A DNA stretch of 64,000 bases, from positions 310,001-374,000 of the forward strand of contig NZ_LUKF01000016.1 in assembly GCF_001592755.1 (NCBI RefSeq), in the 5' to 3' direction. Shown here in pieces: positions 17,891 to 26,800 of the stretch (the stretch's first letter is position 1; the number at the start of each line of letters is the position of its first letter). The stretch comes from Bdellovibrio bacteriovorus. GTDB lineage: Bacteria > Bdellovibrionota > Bdellovibrionia > Bdellovibrionales > Bdellovibrionaceae. The notes beneath the pieces are model-generated. The model was not told the origin of the DNA, did not search any database, and was given only the letters and a program-made list of their open reading frames with translations. The position numbers and the translations under genes were made by a program.

Positions 17891-18180
17891 ATGTGTATCA
17901 ATGATTCACTCAGAAGGAGTCAGAGAGAGAAGGTCACTCTCTCTGTGTAACCGAAAGGAGGGCCTTCAAGGATGAAATAGAAAAGAACAACAGATTGTTC
18001 ACGGGCAGCGCCCAGTAGCTGAAGCCGAAAGGCGAAAGCGGACTAAGCCCAAAATGTTTTTATAAAGGAAAACGTTTAAACAAAAAGGCCATTTAATTAG
18101 CACAGACTCGGATGTCAGTGCTCGGCAAAGCAGAGTAGGTTCTGCCCAGCCAAAAAAACAAATCAAGGAGGGTATTGAAA

Positions 18181-18198
18181 ATGAAAAATAAATATTAA
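18181..18198 (+). CDS. Five-codon leader ORF upstream of flagellin
   Basis: ATG AAA AAT AAA TAT TAA encodes MKNKY. It has its own strong AAGGAGGG site nine bases upstream and ends one base before the CGGAGG site of fliC. The arrangement suggests that ribosomes on the mini-ORF could influence fliC initiation (coupling or stalling). It is too short to be a functional protein gene and may be a chance duplication of the flagellin ribosome-binding region. Confidence 0.4.
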   Translation: MKNKY

Positions 18199-18212
18199 CG
18201 GAGGAATTTAAA

Positions 18213-19046
18213 ATGGGAATGAGAGTAACAACTAACATCAGCGCGATCAATGCTCAACGTAACCTAGTTGGTTCACAAAGAGCGATCAACGACTCAATGG
18301 CGAAACTTGCTTCTGGTAGCCGTATCAATAAAGCGGCAGACGACGCAGCAGGTTTGGCGATCTCTGAAGGCTTGAAAGCTCAGATTCGTTCTGCAGCACA
18401 AGCTCAAAGAAATGCGAACGATGGTATCTCAATGGTTCAAACTGCTGAGGGTGGCTTGAACGAAATCGGTAACATCGTGGTTCGTCTTCGTGAGTTGGGA
18501 ATCCAAGCGGCTTCTGACACTGTTGGTGAAACAGAGCGTGGCATGTTGAATAAAGAGGTTCAGCAATTGAAATCTGAAATTCAACGTATCTCTTCTGTAA
18601 CTACTTGGGGTACTACTAAACTTCTAGATGGTTCATCTCCGAAGTTTGATTTCCAAGTTGGTTTGTTCAACAACGCTGAAGAAGATCGTATCTCTTTCAA
18701 CGCTGGTGAGAACGTTGCAACTTTGGACGCTCTTGGATTGAGTGGTGTAGACTTCTCTTCTAAAGAAGGCGCTCAAGATGCTCTTGCAATGCTTGATAAT
18801 GCTCAGACTTCAATCTCTGGAACTCGCGCTAACCTTGGTGCCCTTCAGAACAGATTGACTTCGACTGTTGACAACTTAGGTGTTGCTCAAGAGAACTTGT
18901 CTGCAGCTAACAGCCGTATCCGTGACACAGACGTTGCTCAAGCATCTTCAGAGATGACTCGTAACAACATCTTGTTGCAAGCTGGTACTTCAACATTGGC
19001 TCAAGCTAACCAATCTAACCAATTGGCTCTTAAGTTGATCGGTTAA
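18213..19046 (+). CDS. fliC: Flagellin
   Basis: The 277-residue protein keeps the conserved D0/D1 ends: N-terminal MRVTTNISAINAQRNL with LASGSRINKAADDAAGLAIS, and C-terminal RDTDVAQASSEMTRNNILLQ ending LKLIG. The variable D2/D3 region is almost absent, so it is a minimal filament subunit, the size typical of sheathed Bdellovibrio flagellins. Export is by the flagellar type III route, with no signal peptide. Codon use is biased toward GCT/GGT/CGT, as expected for a very highly expressed gene. Its leader carries a sigma-28-like promoter and structured elements; a strong terminator follows. No other flagellar gene is adjacent. Confidence 0.97.
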   Translation: MGMRVTTNISAINAQRNLVGSQRAINDSMAKLASGSRINKAADDAAGLAISEGLKAQIRSAAQAQRNANDGISMVQTAEGGLNEIGNIVVRLRELGIQAASDTVGETERGMLNKEVQQLKSEIQRISSVTTWGTTKLLDGSSPKFDFQVGLFNNAEEDRISFNAGENVATLDALGLSGVDFSSKEGAQDALAMLDNAQTSISGTRANLGALQNRLTSTVDNLGVAQENLSAANSRIRDTDVAQASSEMTRNNILLQAGTSTLAQANQSNQLALKLIG

Positions 19047-19115
19047 TTGCGCTAGGCGCATAGAGTGCAGGGCAACGCCCGAAACTGAAGTAGCGCTTAA
19101 AAACGTAACTTACTA

Positions 19116-19151
19116 AAAACCCGATGAGTTCGCTCATCGGGTTTTTCTTTT
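19116..19151 (+). terminator. Rho-independent terminator of fliC
   Basis: AAACCCGATGAG pairs with CTCATCGGGTTT around a TTCG tetraloop and is followed by a long T run. It is the strongest terminator in the window, as befits a highly expressed gene. Confidence 0.95.
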
Positions 19152-19275
19152 TTTGACCAAGCACTGACACCAAAAGAATCTGCTTAGCGAACAAAGTTTA
19201 GACACCACCCTGTCCAAGATTTGACTTCTTCAAAAAACTGTAAAACTTATTTACCAATAATTTCAAATATTTAGC

Positions 19276-19303
19276 TCAAGTATCCAGGAATTTCCGCCGA
19301 AAA
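19276..19303 (+). promoter_or_regulatory. Possible sigma-28-like promoter of the 19329 lipoprotein gene
   Basis: TCAA, 16 bases, GCCGAAAA (consensus TAAA-N15-GCCGATAA; -10 matches seven of eight, spacing one longer). Transcription would begin near 19310, leaving the GGAGG site at 19318-19322 on the message. If correct, this gene belongs to the flagellar regulon. Confidence 0.35.
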
Positions 19304-19328
19304 TATGTAAGAAGCATGGAGGAATTCT

Positions 19329-20093
19329 ATGAACACGGCGCAAACAGCAAGATTACTGGTGATGGCATTGATGACGACATCCCTACTTGCAGCCTGCAGC
19401 AAAGGCGGCTTTGAGACTTTGGCTACGGACGGCAATTCAGGCCAGGGATCTGTGACCCCCGGCGATGATTCTGGCCAAGGCACTCCCCCGCCTGTCCCCA
19501 GTGAATTTGATAAATTAGATATGAATGCTTATGTTGGCAGCGGCACTTATGAAAATGAACAGGTGCTGGCGTTGGACAAGGCCAATAAGGCACTTCTTCT
19601 TTATCTTCCTTTGCCTCCTGGACCTTTCAGTTCCGTGTACATTGATGTTCCGAGCGTCAAAGGTGTTTCCATTAAGACCGTTCTGGACTCGCAACAAAAG
19701 GCTCGCGTCGCCGTCAGCATTCCGCTGCGCCTCATCGTGAAGGACAAGGTGACGCTGCCTCCGGCAACGACTTTGCCTGATGGTCGGACATTACCAATGA
19801 TGCCGAGCGGAGAATACCCTTCCCTAGCCCTGGGTCTTAATCAAAACTCTAGCAACAAGATCTACCTTTATTTGGGAGTAAATGCAGTGGGCCTTTTTGT
19901 GGAAAGCTCTTTCTTTCCGGAATATGTGGGCATAACTGCGCCGATTAAAAACCAAGCAGGTACTAGAACCTTGGGGTACTTTACCATCGTGCCTAAGCAA
20001 GGCGTTAACAACGGCGGTTTGTTCCTGTCTTTCTTGATGCCGAATGACTTGGCTGCAATCATTGATGATCACTTGAGTGGTATTATCAACTAA
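19329..20093 (+). CDS. Lipoprotein of unknown function
   Basis: The 254-residue product has a lipoprotein signal peptide with lipobox LLAAC (Cys 22) followed by a flexible Gly/Asp/Pro-rich linker (about 28-58). The globular part, about residue 60 onward, shows no family I recognise; it contains beta-type stretches (SVYIDVPSV, KIYLYLGVNAVGLFVE). Start ATG follows GGAGG. The gene sits directly after fliC and may share its sigma factor. Monocistronic. Confidence 0.7.
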   Translation: MNTAQTARLLVMALMTTSLLAACSKGGFETLATDGNSGQGSVTPGDDSGQGTPPPVPSEFDKLDMNAYVGSGTYENEQVLALDKANKALLLYLPLPPGPFSSVYIDVPSVKGVSIKTVLDSQQKARVAVSIPLRLIVKDKVTLPPATTLPDGRTLPMMPSGEYPSLALGLNQNSSNKIYLYLGVNAVGLFVESSFFPEYVGITAPIKNQAGTRTLGYFTIVPKQGVNNGGLFLSFLMPNDLAAIIDDHLSGIIN

Positions 20094-20212
20094 ACAAGAC
20101 TCTAAAATTCTCATTCTAATTTTCTTTGCCTGCCCCCTTAAATGTCGCTAGTCTAAGGGGGCTAATCATTTTTGAACGAAGTTTGACTTCTAGCATTTTC
20201 AGGGAGCGATCA

Positions 20213-20791
20213 ATGGCAAAGAAAAAAGCGAAAACAGCTAAGAAAGCCGCAACTAAAAAAGCAGCAAAAAAACCTGCTAAAAAAGCTGCTGCTAAAAAAG
20301 CAACTAAGAAAACTGCAAAACCAGCGAAGAAAGCTGCAACTAAAAAAGCAGCAAAACCCGCTAAAAAAGCTGCGACGAAAAAAGCCGCTACTAAAAAAGC
20401 AGCTCCCAAAAAAGCTGCGAAAAAGTCTGCTGCTAAAAAACCAGCTGCTAAAAAAGCGGCTCCAAAAAAAGAAAAAGTGGCTAAAGCCGCAGCCGTGGGC
20501 GCGGGTGCTGCTGAAGTATTGAAACCTTCCACTTCTCCGGCAGTTGAAGAAATCTCTTCTGATTTCGACGACGAAGCTGAAATGGACAACATGATCGACA
20601 TCGAAGAAGAAGACACTGGTTCTGACGACGAGTGGGAAACTGAATCTGATGACGAAGACATGGAATCTGAAGACGAAGAAGGTTCTATCGAAGAAGACGA
20701 AGAGTCTGAAGACGTAACTTCATCTGACGATGATGATGACGACGAAGACGATGAAGATGAAGACTTCGGCGATGACGAAGGTTACTTCTAA
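20213..20791 (+). CDS. Histone H1-like Lys/Ala-rich protein with acidic tail
   Basis: Start taken at ATG 20213 (MAKKKAKTAKKAA), with GGGAGCG upstream; an in-frame start 29 codons earlier lacks such a site and adds an unrelated segment. The 192-residue protein is bipolar. Residues 2-98 are tandem KKAA/KKPA/KKAT repeats, like the C-terminal domain of histone H1 and bacterial H1 homologues (Hc1, AlgP). Residues about 118-190 are almost all Asp, Glu and Ser. The basic half should bind DNA or RNA; the acidic half could mask it or bind other basic proteins. Only about 20 ordinary residues lie between. The DNA encoding the basic half is internally repetitive. Confidence 0.8.
   Translation: MAKKKAKTAKKAATKKAAKKPAKKAAAKKATKKTAKPAKKAATKKAAKPAKKAATKKAATKKAAPKKAAKKSAAKKPAAKKAAPKKEKVAKAAAVGAGAAEVLKPSTSPAVEEISSDFDDEAEMDNMIDIEEEDTGSDDEWETESDDEDMESEDEEGSIEEDEESEDVTSSDDDDDDEDDEDEDFGDDEGYF
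20255..20475 (+). repeat. Internal repeats coding for Lys/Ala motifs
   Basis: Imperfect units built on AAAAAAGC(A/T)GC and GCTAAAAAAGC recur throughout this stretch and encode KKAA-type motifs. Such repeats can expand or contract by slippage, so length variation between strains would be expected. Confidence 0.6.
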
Positions 20792-20815
20792 TTCTGAAAT
20801 CTAAATAACTGCGAA

Positions 20816-20844
20816 GCTCTTTCTAGAAGATTTTATGAAAGAGC
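20816..20844. terminator. Weak hairpin between convergent genes
   Basis: GCTCTTTC and GAAAGAGC form a perfect 8-bp stem with a 13-base loop, overlapping the end of the minus-strand DUF218 gene. No strong T run follows, so terminator function is tentative. Confidence 0.3.
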
Positions 20845-21362
20845 ATTTGCGGAAAATATTTAAGATTGGAAAAGCGCTCTTTGATGAAAAACAAGAGCGC
20901 TTTTTTGTATCTGCGAGGGTCTTCTCCAAACGCCTCTGCCTTCATTCCTAAAGACCGAGCCATCGCTAAGGCTCGCGGTTGATGATACTCTGATGTTACA
21001 ATCAAAACTCTGGGATATTTTTGAGGCATTAAAGGCCGGCTGTTTTGTATATTGTCCCAGGTGTTTTTGCTTTCCCCTTCTTCCAGAAAATCCGTGTAAC
21101 CTTCCTTCGAGAGAAGGATTTTATAGACGGCCACTTCTCCCCGTTTTTCATCTCCAGAAAGTATAAGCTGCGCATGCGGCCAACGACTTTTAGCTTTTGC
21201 CGCATTGCTGGCGCGGTCGCGGGTCACCGTACTTTTCAAATCCCCATTCGCACCTAATAAAAGAATGTAGTCATAATCAGTCAGCGAGCCGTTGCGGGAA
21301 AATCCATAAACATACAGCTCGGCCGCTAGAATATAAAATAGGAGGATACCTAGAAGAGTCAT
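20823..21362 (-). CDS. YdcF/DUF218 family membrane-anchored protein
   Basis: A 179-residue protein with an N-terminal membrane anchor (about 2-18), followed by the DUF218 domain. Visible motifs are YILLLGANGD, SRWPHAQLILSGDE, ESKNTWDNIQNS and VLIVTSEYHQPRALAMARSLG, matching the family's nucleotide-like fold with conserved S-x-NT and H-x-xRA residues. Members include SanA and YdcF; proposed roles concern the envelope or envelope precursors, but the substrate is unknown. The ATG lacks a strong Shine-Dalgarno. It is divergent from the kynureninase-like gene. Confidence 0.8.
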   Translation of the reverse strand: MTLLGILLFYILAAELYVYGFSRNGSLTDYDYILLLGANGDLKSTVTRDRASNAAKAKSRWPHAQLILSGDEKRGEVAVYKILLSKEGYTDFLEEGESKNTWDNIQNSRPLMPQKYPRVLIVTSEYHQPRALAMARSLGMKAEAFGEDPRRYKKALLFFIKERFSNLKYFPQMLFHKIF

Positions 21363-21430
21363 GTCGATATTGTAGCGCGAAGTGACCGGTCTTTGTAGTC
21401 AACGCCCCTGGTTTTGTTTATGATTTTTAT

Positions 21431-22597
21431 ATGTACAAGCATCTTTACCAGCGTTTTTTAGAAGCCCATCCTCACGAACTTCATTTTGCCTGCCACAGTC
21501 ATCACTATTGGCCGGATGTTTCTCGGGACGCTCATATTCAGTATTGGGATGATTCTGCTCGTTATGTCGATGACAAGTGGGCGCATATTTTTTCGGTGAA
21601 GGTGCCTCATGCGCAGCAGCTGATCGCCGAGGTTTTAAATATCTCGCATCCAGAGCAAATCGTTTTTGCCCCGAATACACACGAGTTTGTGTTTCGACTT
21701 TTAAGCTCTTTGGATTGGAAAAAGAATATCCGTATCTTAACGACGGATTCCGAGTTTTACAGCTTTGACCGTCAGATCAACCGTCTTTCCGAGATGGGAA
21801 ACTTTGAGGTGATCAAAGTTCCGACCTTACCATTTGAAACTTTCCACGAAAGATTTGAAGCCGAGATGGCCCGCGGCACTTGGGATCTGATGTTCTTAAG
21901 CCATGTGTTCTTCAACTCGGGCTTGGTTTGCGATGTCCATCGCTTGGCTTTGAAAGCTCCTCAAGGAAGCATGTTCGTTATTGATGGATACCATAGCTTC
22001 ATGGCTGTGCCTTTGGATTTTTCTTCCCTTCAAGATCGCGTCTTTTATATTGCGGGTTCTTATAAGTATGCTCAAGGTGGCGAAGGGGCTTGCTTTCTTT
22101 ATGTTCCACCGCAGACGCGGCACCGCCCTTTTCATACCGGGTGGTTTGCAGAGCTTTCTCACCTTTCAGCGGTGGGCAATCAAGTGGGATATCCGCAAGA
22201 TGCTCTTCAATATGCAGGAAGCACTATGGATTTTTCCGCACTTTACCGCTTGATTGCGGTTTTAGAGAAATTTAAATCTGAGGGTTTGAATGTCGCTAAA
22301 ATCCATCAAGTGATCAAAGACAATCAACAGACCTTTTTAGCTTCTTTAGAAAAGATTCAACATCCAGTATTAAACCGCAAGAATCTATTTATCTCGGCGT
22401 CTGCCACCGCCGAGCACGGACACTTTCTGACTTTTGAATGTCCTAGTGTTGAAGCCACTCAGGCCCTTGTTCGCCAGCTTAAGCAAGCGAAAGTCCAAAC
22501 GGATTCTCGAGCGACTCGGTTGCGTTTTGGATTCGGACTCTATCACGACCATAGCGATCTTTTAGAACTGGTGCACAGAATTGGGACTCTAGCATAA
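21431..22597 (+). CDS. Kynureninase-like PLP-dependent enzyme (aminotransferase class V fold)
   Basis: The 388-residue protein has a fold-type I PLP layout like kynureninase. FAPNTHEFVFRLL corresponds to the cofactor phosphate region. VIDGYHS has D185, which should contact the pyridine nitrogen, and H188. GSYKYAQGGEGACFLYV has the Schiff-base lysine at K212. The C-terminal small domain ends with RLRFGFGLYHD, with an Arg for the substrate carboxylate. A true kynureninase cleaves kynurenine to anthranilate and alanine. No other kynurenine-pathway gene is nearby, so the substrate is open; it could be a cysteine desulfurase-like or related enzyme. Confidence 0.7.
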   Translation: MYKHLYQRFLEAHPHELHFACHSHHYWPDVSRDAHIQYWDDSARYVDDKWAHIFSVKVPHAQQLIAEVLNISHPEQIVFAPNTHEFVFRLLSSLDWKKNIRILTTDSEFYSFDRQINRLSEMGNFEVIKVPTLPFETFHERFEAEMARGTWDLMFLSHVFFNSGLVCDVHRLALKAPQGSMFVIDGYHSFMAVPLDFSSLQDRVFYIAGSYKYAQGGEGACFLYVPPQTRHRPFHTGWFAELSHLSAVGNQVGYPQDALQYAGSTMDFSALYRLIAVLEKFKSEGLNVAKIHQVIKDNQQTFLASLEKIQHPVLNRKNLFISASATAEHGHFLTFECPSVEATQALVRQLKQAKVQTDSRATRLRFGFGLYHDHSDLLELVHRIGTLA

Positions 22598-22599
22598 AT

Positions 22600-22630
22600 T
22601 GCAACTGATGCTTTTTCCGCATCAGTTGCA
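22600..22630. terminator. Perfect 12-bp hairpin after the kynureninase-like gene
   Basis: TGCAACTGATGC and GCATCAGTTGCA pair around a TTTTTCC loop, starting three bases after the stop codon. The stem is strong but has only a weak T-rich tail (TTATCT). It is probably a terminator or an mRNA 3'-end stabiliser. Confidence 0.6.
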
Positions 22631-22774
22631 TTATCTATGAAGGCCGCCGCTTCCGAAATAAAGCATGATGTATTTGTTATCATTCTTTTGATACATATAT
22701 AGTTGTTTCCTATTTCATTGCGGAAGGACGTAAAGGACGATAGATACTTCGTCATTAACAAAACGGAGTTATCC

Positions 22775-23272
22775 ATGAAAACACTTTTATCTATCGCCTT
22801 GATTTTGGCCTCTACAACATCTGCATTCGCGGCTCCCGCTAAAGCAAAACAACCAGCGAACCTTGAGCTTTGCACTTTGGAACTTCATGAAGAAAGCGAA
22901 GAGCTTTTCATCGTTGAAGAGATCTTCGACATCAAAAAGGCAGCAAGCGCTACCAATTTTCAACTTGAAATGTTGAACGCCCACATGAACTACATCAGCT
23001 TCGAAGAACCTAAAGACTTTACTTTCGAAGAAATTAAAGACGTGTTCCAAAAAAGTTTCGACGATCTTTACATCCTAAAATTGACTTCTCGTAAAACCGG
23101 CAAGGTTTACTTGGAAACAAAATCGTATCCCGGTGACAACCCTTATGGATTGGTCTTCGATCTTAAAGGAAATGTGATCGCTCAAAACGGCGATGATTCT
23201 TACACGCTGATCGGTAAAGATGGCAGCGAGTTTTCTTGCTACGAAGTGAATAAAGACAAGTACGACAACTAA
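22775..23272 (+). CDS. Small secreted protein of unknown function
   Basis: Start chosen at ATG 22775 (MKTLLSIALILAS), preceded by ACGGAG; the longer in-frame start 24 codons earlier would bury the signal peptide. The 166-residue product has a signal peptide cleaved after AFA, then a mixed acidic domain with two cysteines (ELCTLEL and EFSCYEV) that may form a disulfide joining its ends. No family recognised. It ends at a bidirectional terminator shared with the marR-type gene. Confidence 0.7.
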   Translation: MKTLLSIALILASTTSAFAAPAKAKQPANLELCTLELHEESEELFIVEEIFDIKKAASATNFQLEMLNAHMNYISFEEPKDFTFEEIKDVFQKSFDDLYILKLTSRKTGKVYLETKSYPGDNPYGLVFDLKGNVIAQNGDDSYTLIGKDGSEFSCYEVNKDKYDN

Positions 23273-23289
23273 GTCTTGGCTTTGGAAAC

Positions 23290-23321
23290 AAAAAAGCCTC
23301 CTTCTCAGGAGGCTTTTTTTA
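23290..23321. terminator. Bidirectional rho-independent terminator
   Basis: GCCTCC TTCTCA GGAGGC with flanking A and T runs. It lies between the converging gene ending at 23272 and the MarR-type gene ending at 23319. Confidence 0.9.
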
Positions 23322-23831
23322 TTTGGTTAGCACACCGGTACTTTTCACCATGTTTTCCAGAATGCCACTGAAGCTATTCAGCTCCTCGTTGTTGATCTGA
23401 TTCCAGAACGTTGAAATCTTTGGCGCCCATTGCGGGAAAATCTCTTTCACCAAAGCCTGTCCTTTATCCGTGATCTTAATTACGAAAGAACGTCCGTCCT
23501 TTTCGTGCAACTCACGCTTCACCAATTCAGCCTTCTCAAGTCCATTGATGAGTCCTGAAATCGTGGCTTGAGTCACGCCCACGCGATTTGAAAGCTCGGA
23601 AGGCATCATACCTTCAGGTGCATCTCCAAGCAGGATCAACAATGTGAATCGACCGCTGGACAGATTGTGAGGCGCTAGCAAACTATCTAAATAGTTCTCC
23701 AAGTCATTAGCCACCTTCATAAAAAGAAGATTCGCGTACAGCGCTTGAGAATCCACGGCGTCGTGGATTTTCGACGCCGAGGCTCTTAATTCTTCTTTAG
23801 AAGGCAGAGTTTGAATGAATAATTTAGCCAT
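23319..23831 (-). CDS. MarR-family transcriptional regulator
   Basis: The 170-residue protein has the winged helix of the MarR family at about 55-130: LLILLGDAPEGMMPSELSNRVGVTQATISGLINGLEKAELV is the helix-turn-helix, and EKDGRSFVI (110-118) the wing. An unusual N-terminal extension of about 30 residues precedes it. Members repress efflux operons and are released by phenolic or xenobiotic ligands. It is the last gene of the tolC-RND-marR operon, 17 bases after the pump gene, so autoregulation of the operon is a reasonable inference. A second regulator (TetR) is divergent at the other end. Confidence 0.9.
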   Translation of the reverse strand: MAKLFIQTLPSKEELRASASKIHDAVDSQALYANLLFMKVANDLENYLDSLLAPHNLSSGRFTLLILLGDAPEGMMPSELSNRVGVTQATISGLINGLEKAELVKRELHEKDGRSFVIKITDKGQALVKEIFPQWAPKISTFWNQINNEELNSFSGILENMVKSTGVLTK

Positions 23832-23848
23832 AACATACTCCTATTCTA

Positions 23849-26800
23849 TTACCCTTCTGACAAACCTACTTCGTTAGACTCGACCGAACCTTTCGATTCA
23901 GAGCCCACTTTCACTTCAACATGACGATCTGCTTTTTCTTTTTTCATATGTGTCGTGAATCGAGAACCTAGGTTGTTAGCCCAAATTCTGAAGCGATCGA
24001 CATAAGTGAACACCGCAGGTACGACGATCAAAGTCAAAATCGTTGATGAAATCATACCGCCGATAATCGCCACCCCCATCGCCGTACGAGTTTTCGAAGC
24101 CTCATTCATACCGATCGCCACAGGCAATGTACCTGCGATCAATGCAAACGAAGTCATCAAAATCGGGCGAAGACGTGTCTTACCAGCTTCGACCAAAGCT
24201 TCCGCTCTGGATTTACCTTGCGCCATCATTTGGTTCGTATAGTCGACAAGCAAGATACCGTTCTTACCGGCAACCCCGATCAACATGAAGAAACCAAAGA
24301 TCGCAAAGATCGTTAATGTCTCGCTCATCAAGAACAAGCCCAGGAACGCACCACACAGTGCCAATGGCAAGGCCACCATGATTGTGATGGGTGTGATGAA
24401 GGACTCATACAGACTTGAAAGAATCAAGTAGATGAACATGATCGCGAATCCAAGGGCAAGGACCGTTGAAGTCATCAGCTCTTGCATGTTTTCCGCATCA
24501 CCACCGAATGTGTAACGCACACTTGGAGGGAACGCGTTCGGACCTGTCGTCATCGATTTAACCACGTCATTCACGGCATCACTTAGACCCACGCCTGGAG
24601 CAAGCCCCGCCGTGACCTGAATATAACGACCACGGTCTTGACGTTCGATAGAAGCAGGACCTGTTGCCAAGTCACCTGTCGCTACGTCAGAAAGTTTCAC
24701 CAGTTTTCCGTTCACGTTTGGAACATAAACTTGGTTGAAGGCTTGTTTAATATCACGTTGCTCTGGCAACAGACGTACACGCACTTCATACTCACGTCCC
24801 TTTTCACGGAACTTCGCTGGAGTTAAACCTTCCACTTGAGCACGCAATTCGCCGCCCATTGTTTTCGTGTTAATACCGTATAATTTTGCAGCGCCTGGTT
24901 TTACATGCACTTGCATTTCGGGTTTACCAGGGCGGAAGTTAGAATCCACGTCTTTAAAGCGAGGATCCGCCTTCAACGTCGCTAGCACTTTCGTCGCTGA
25001 AGCCTCCAAATCTTTTGGATCTGCAGAGATGATATTCAAGACAAACGGTTGATCTCCCATACCGCCGGAAGCGTCGTACTGTTTTACAACCGGATTTGCG
25101 TTGGTGAAACCAGCTAACTGTTTACGAATCTTATCGCGGAATTCTTCTGTCGTTAATTCCCCACGCTCTTTGCCATCTTTCATACGCACGTAGAACTGTG
25201 ATTTATTAGATTCCCCGTACAAGCTACCCACGATTTTCGCCGTGTAGTTCACTTCGGGGTTCGCGCGAAGGATGTTATCCACTTCGTCCGCCACTTTATT
25301 CATACCATCTAAGCTGGTGCCTGGTTCCATTTCCAATGTGACGGCGAACTCACCCGAGTCGTCATCCGTGATAAAGGCTCCAGGAACTTTCGTGACAGTA
25401 TAGATACTAAGCACGAACACCATGAATGTCGCACCAATCGTCATTAATGGATGACGTAAGGTCACACGCAATAACTTTTCGTAAACGTTTTCTAACCAAC
25501 CTTGGAAGCGGTCAAAACCACGCACCAAGCGGCCCAATGTTTTTCCATAAAGTGTATTATGATCTTGCGGAGAATGACCTGCACCGTGACCCGCACCACC
25601 AAAGTAAGCCGTTAACATTGGAATGATCGTCATCGCCACGAACCAGCTGATGGCCATAGAGAACACGACGGTCATACCGAACTGTTTTAAGAACTGACCG
25701 ATAGTTCCCGACATCGTACCTACCGGCACGAATACAGCGATAACAACCAGAGTGATGGCCATAACGGCCATTTGAATTTCCGTTGTTCCTTTTTCTGCCG
25801 CTGTCAGTGAATCTTCACCCAGTTCCATACGACGATAAATATTTTCGATAACCACGATGGCGTCGTCGATCAGAAGACCTACGGCCAAAGTCAACGCCAG
25901 CATCGATACGATGTTAATCGAGAATCCTGCGACCTTCATAATCATGAAGGCACCGATCAAGGAAATCGGAAGCGAAAGGGCTGTGATCAATGTTGAACGC
26001 GCACTTCCCAGGAAGAAGAACACCGTGATGATCGTGAGCACGATACCGATAATGATCGTTTCATTCACGTCATAAATATTATCTTTAATTTTGATGGAAC
26101 CATTCGTCACGACTTGAACTTTGGGCGCACCATCAAGCTTCGCCAATTCAGGTCCGATACGATCTAATTGTTTAATAACGTCGTCAGCTACACGCACGGT
26201 GTTTGAACCGGATTGACGATACACTTGTAAGAACAACGCTTTTTCGCCATTCAAATAAGCGCGGGATTTTTCATCCTGCATGGTATCGACAACCTTACCT
26301 AGATCCGCCACACGTGTTGGAACTTCGTTTCCGTAAAGATTCACAAGAGTGTCAGAAATTTCGGGCACGGACTGAAACTCTCCGAGGCCACGGAACACAA
26401 GCTCTTTACCACCTTGTTGTTCCACTTTACCACTTGGAATGTTCTCGCCGGAAGCACCGACTTGACCCGCCACTTGGCTGACAGAAATTTCACGAGCACG
26501 CAGCTTATTACGATCCAAGATCACGTGAATCTCACGTTCACGGCCCCCGAAGATTTCGATGGCACCGACGTTGTTCACTTGCTCAAGACGTGGCTTGATA
26601 AACTGGTCCGCGATATCGAAAAGTTGCGCATCATTTAGATTGTTCGCCGTTAAAGACACCATCAAAATCGGAGTGTCTGACGGGTCAAACTTTTTGATGA
26701 CAGAATCTTCAGCATCATCTGGAAGTTTCGGTTTTGCGATATTTACTTTATCACGCACTTGTTGTTCGGCGTACTTCACGTCGACCGAGCTATTAAACTC

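Larger units (their letters stand above)
17725..18212 (+). other. Long intergenic region and flagellin leader
   Basis: About 490 bases. Proximal part: a perfect 8-bp stem TTCAGGAC/GTCCTGAA (17779-17802) that may terminate the upstream gene despite lacking a T run. Then comes a sigma-28-like promoter (17863-17890). The roughly 300-base leader that would follow contains hairpin CAGAGAGA/TCTCTCTG (17921-17945), a GC-rich stretch around 17998-18050, a short hairpin GCAGA/TCTGC (18130-18145) and a five-codon ORF just before fliC. Confidence 0.6.

Noticed and set aside
17891-17950. 19-codon ORF at the start of the flagellin leader
   Set aside because: Its ATG lies upstream of the predicted transcription start and has no ribosome-binding site.
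20116-20661. 181-codon minus-strand ORF rich in Ser and Ala
   Set aside because: Exact antisense of the Lys/Ala-rich H1-like gene; its composition is a by-product of the repeats and it has no convincing start.
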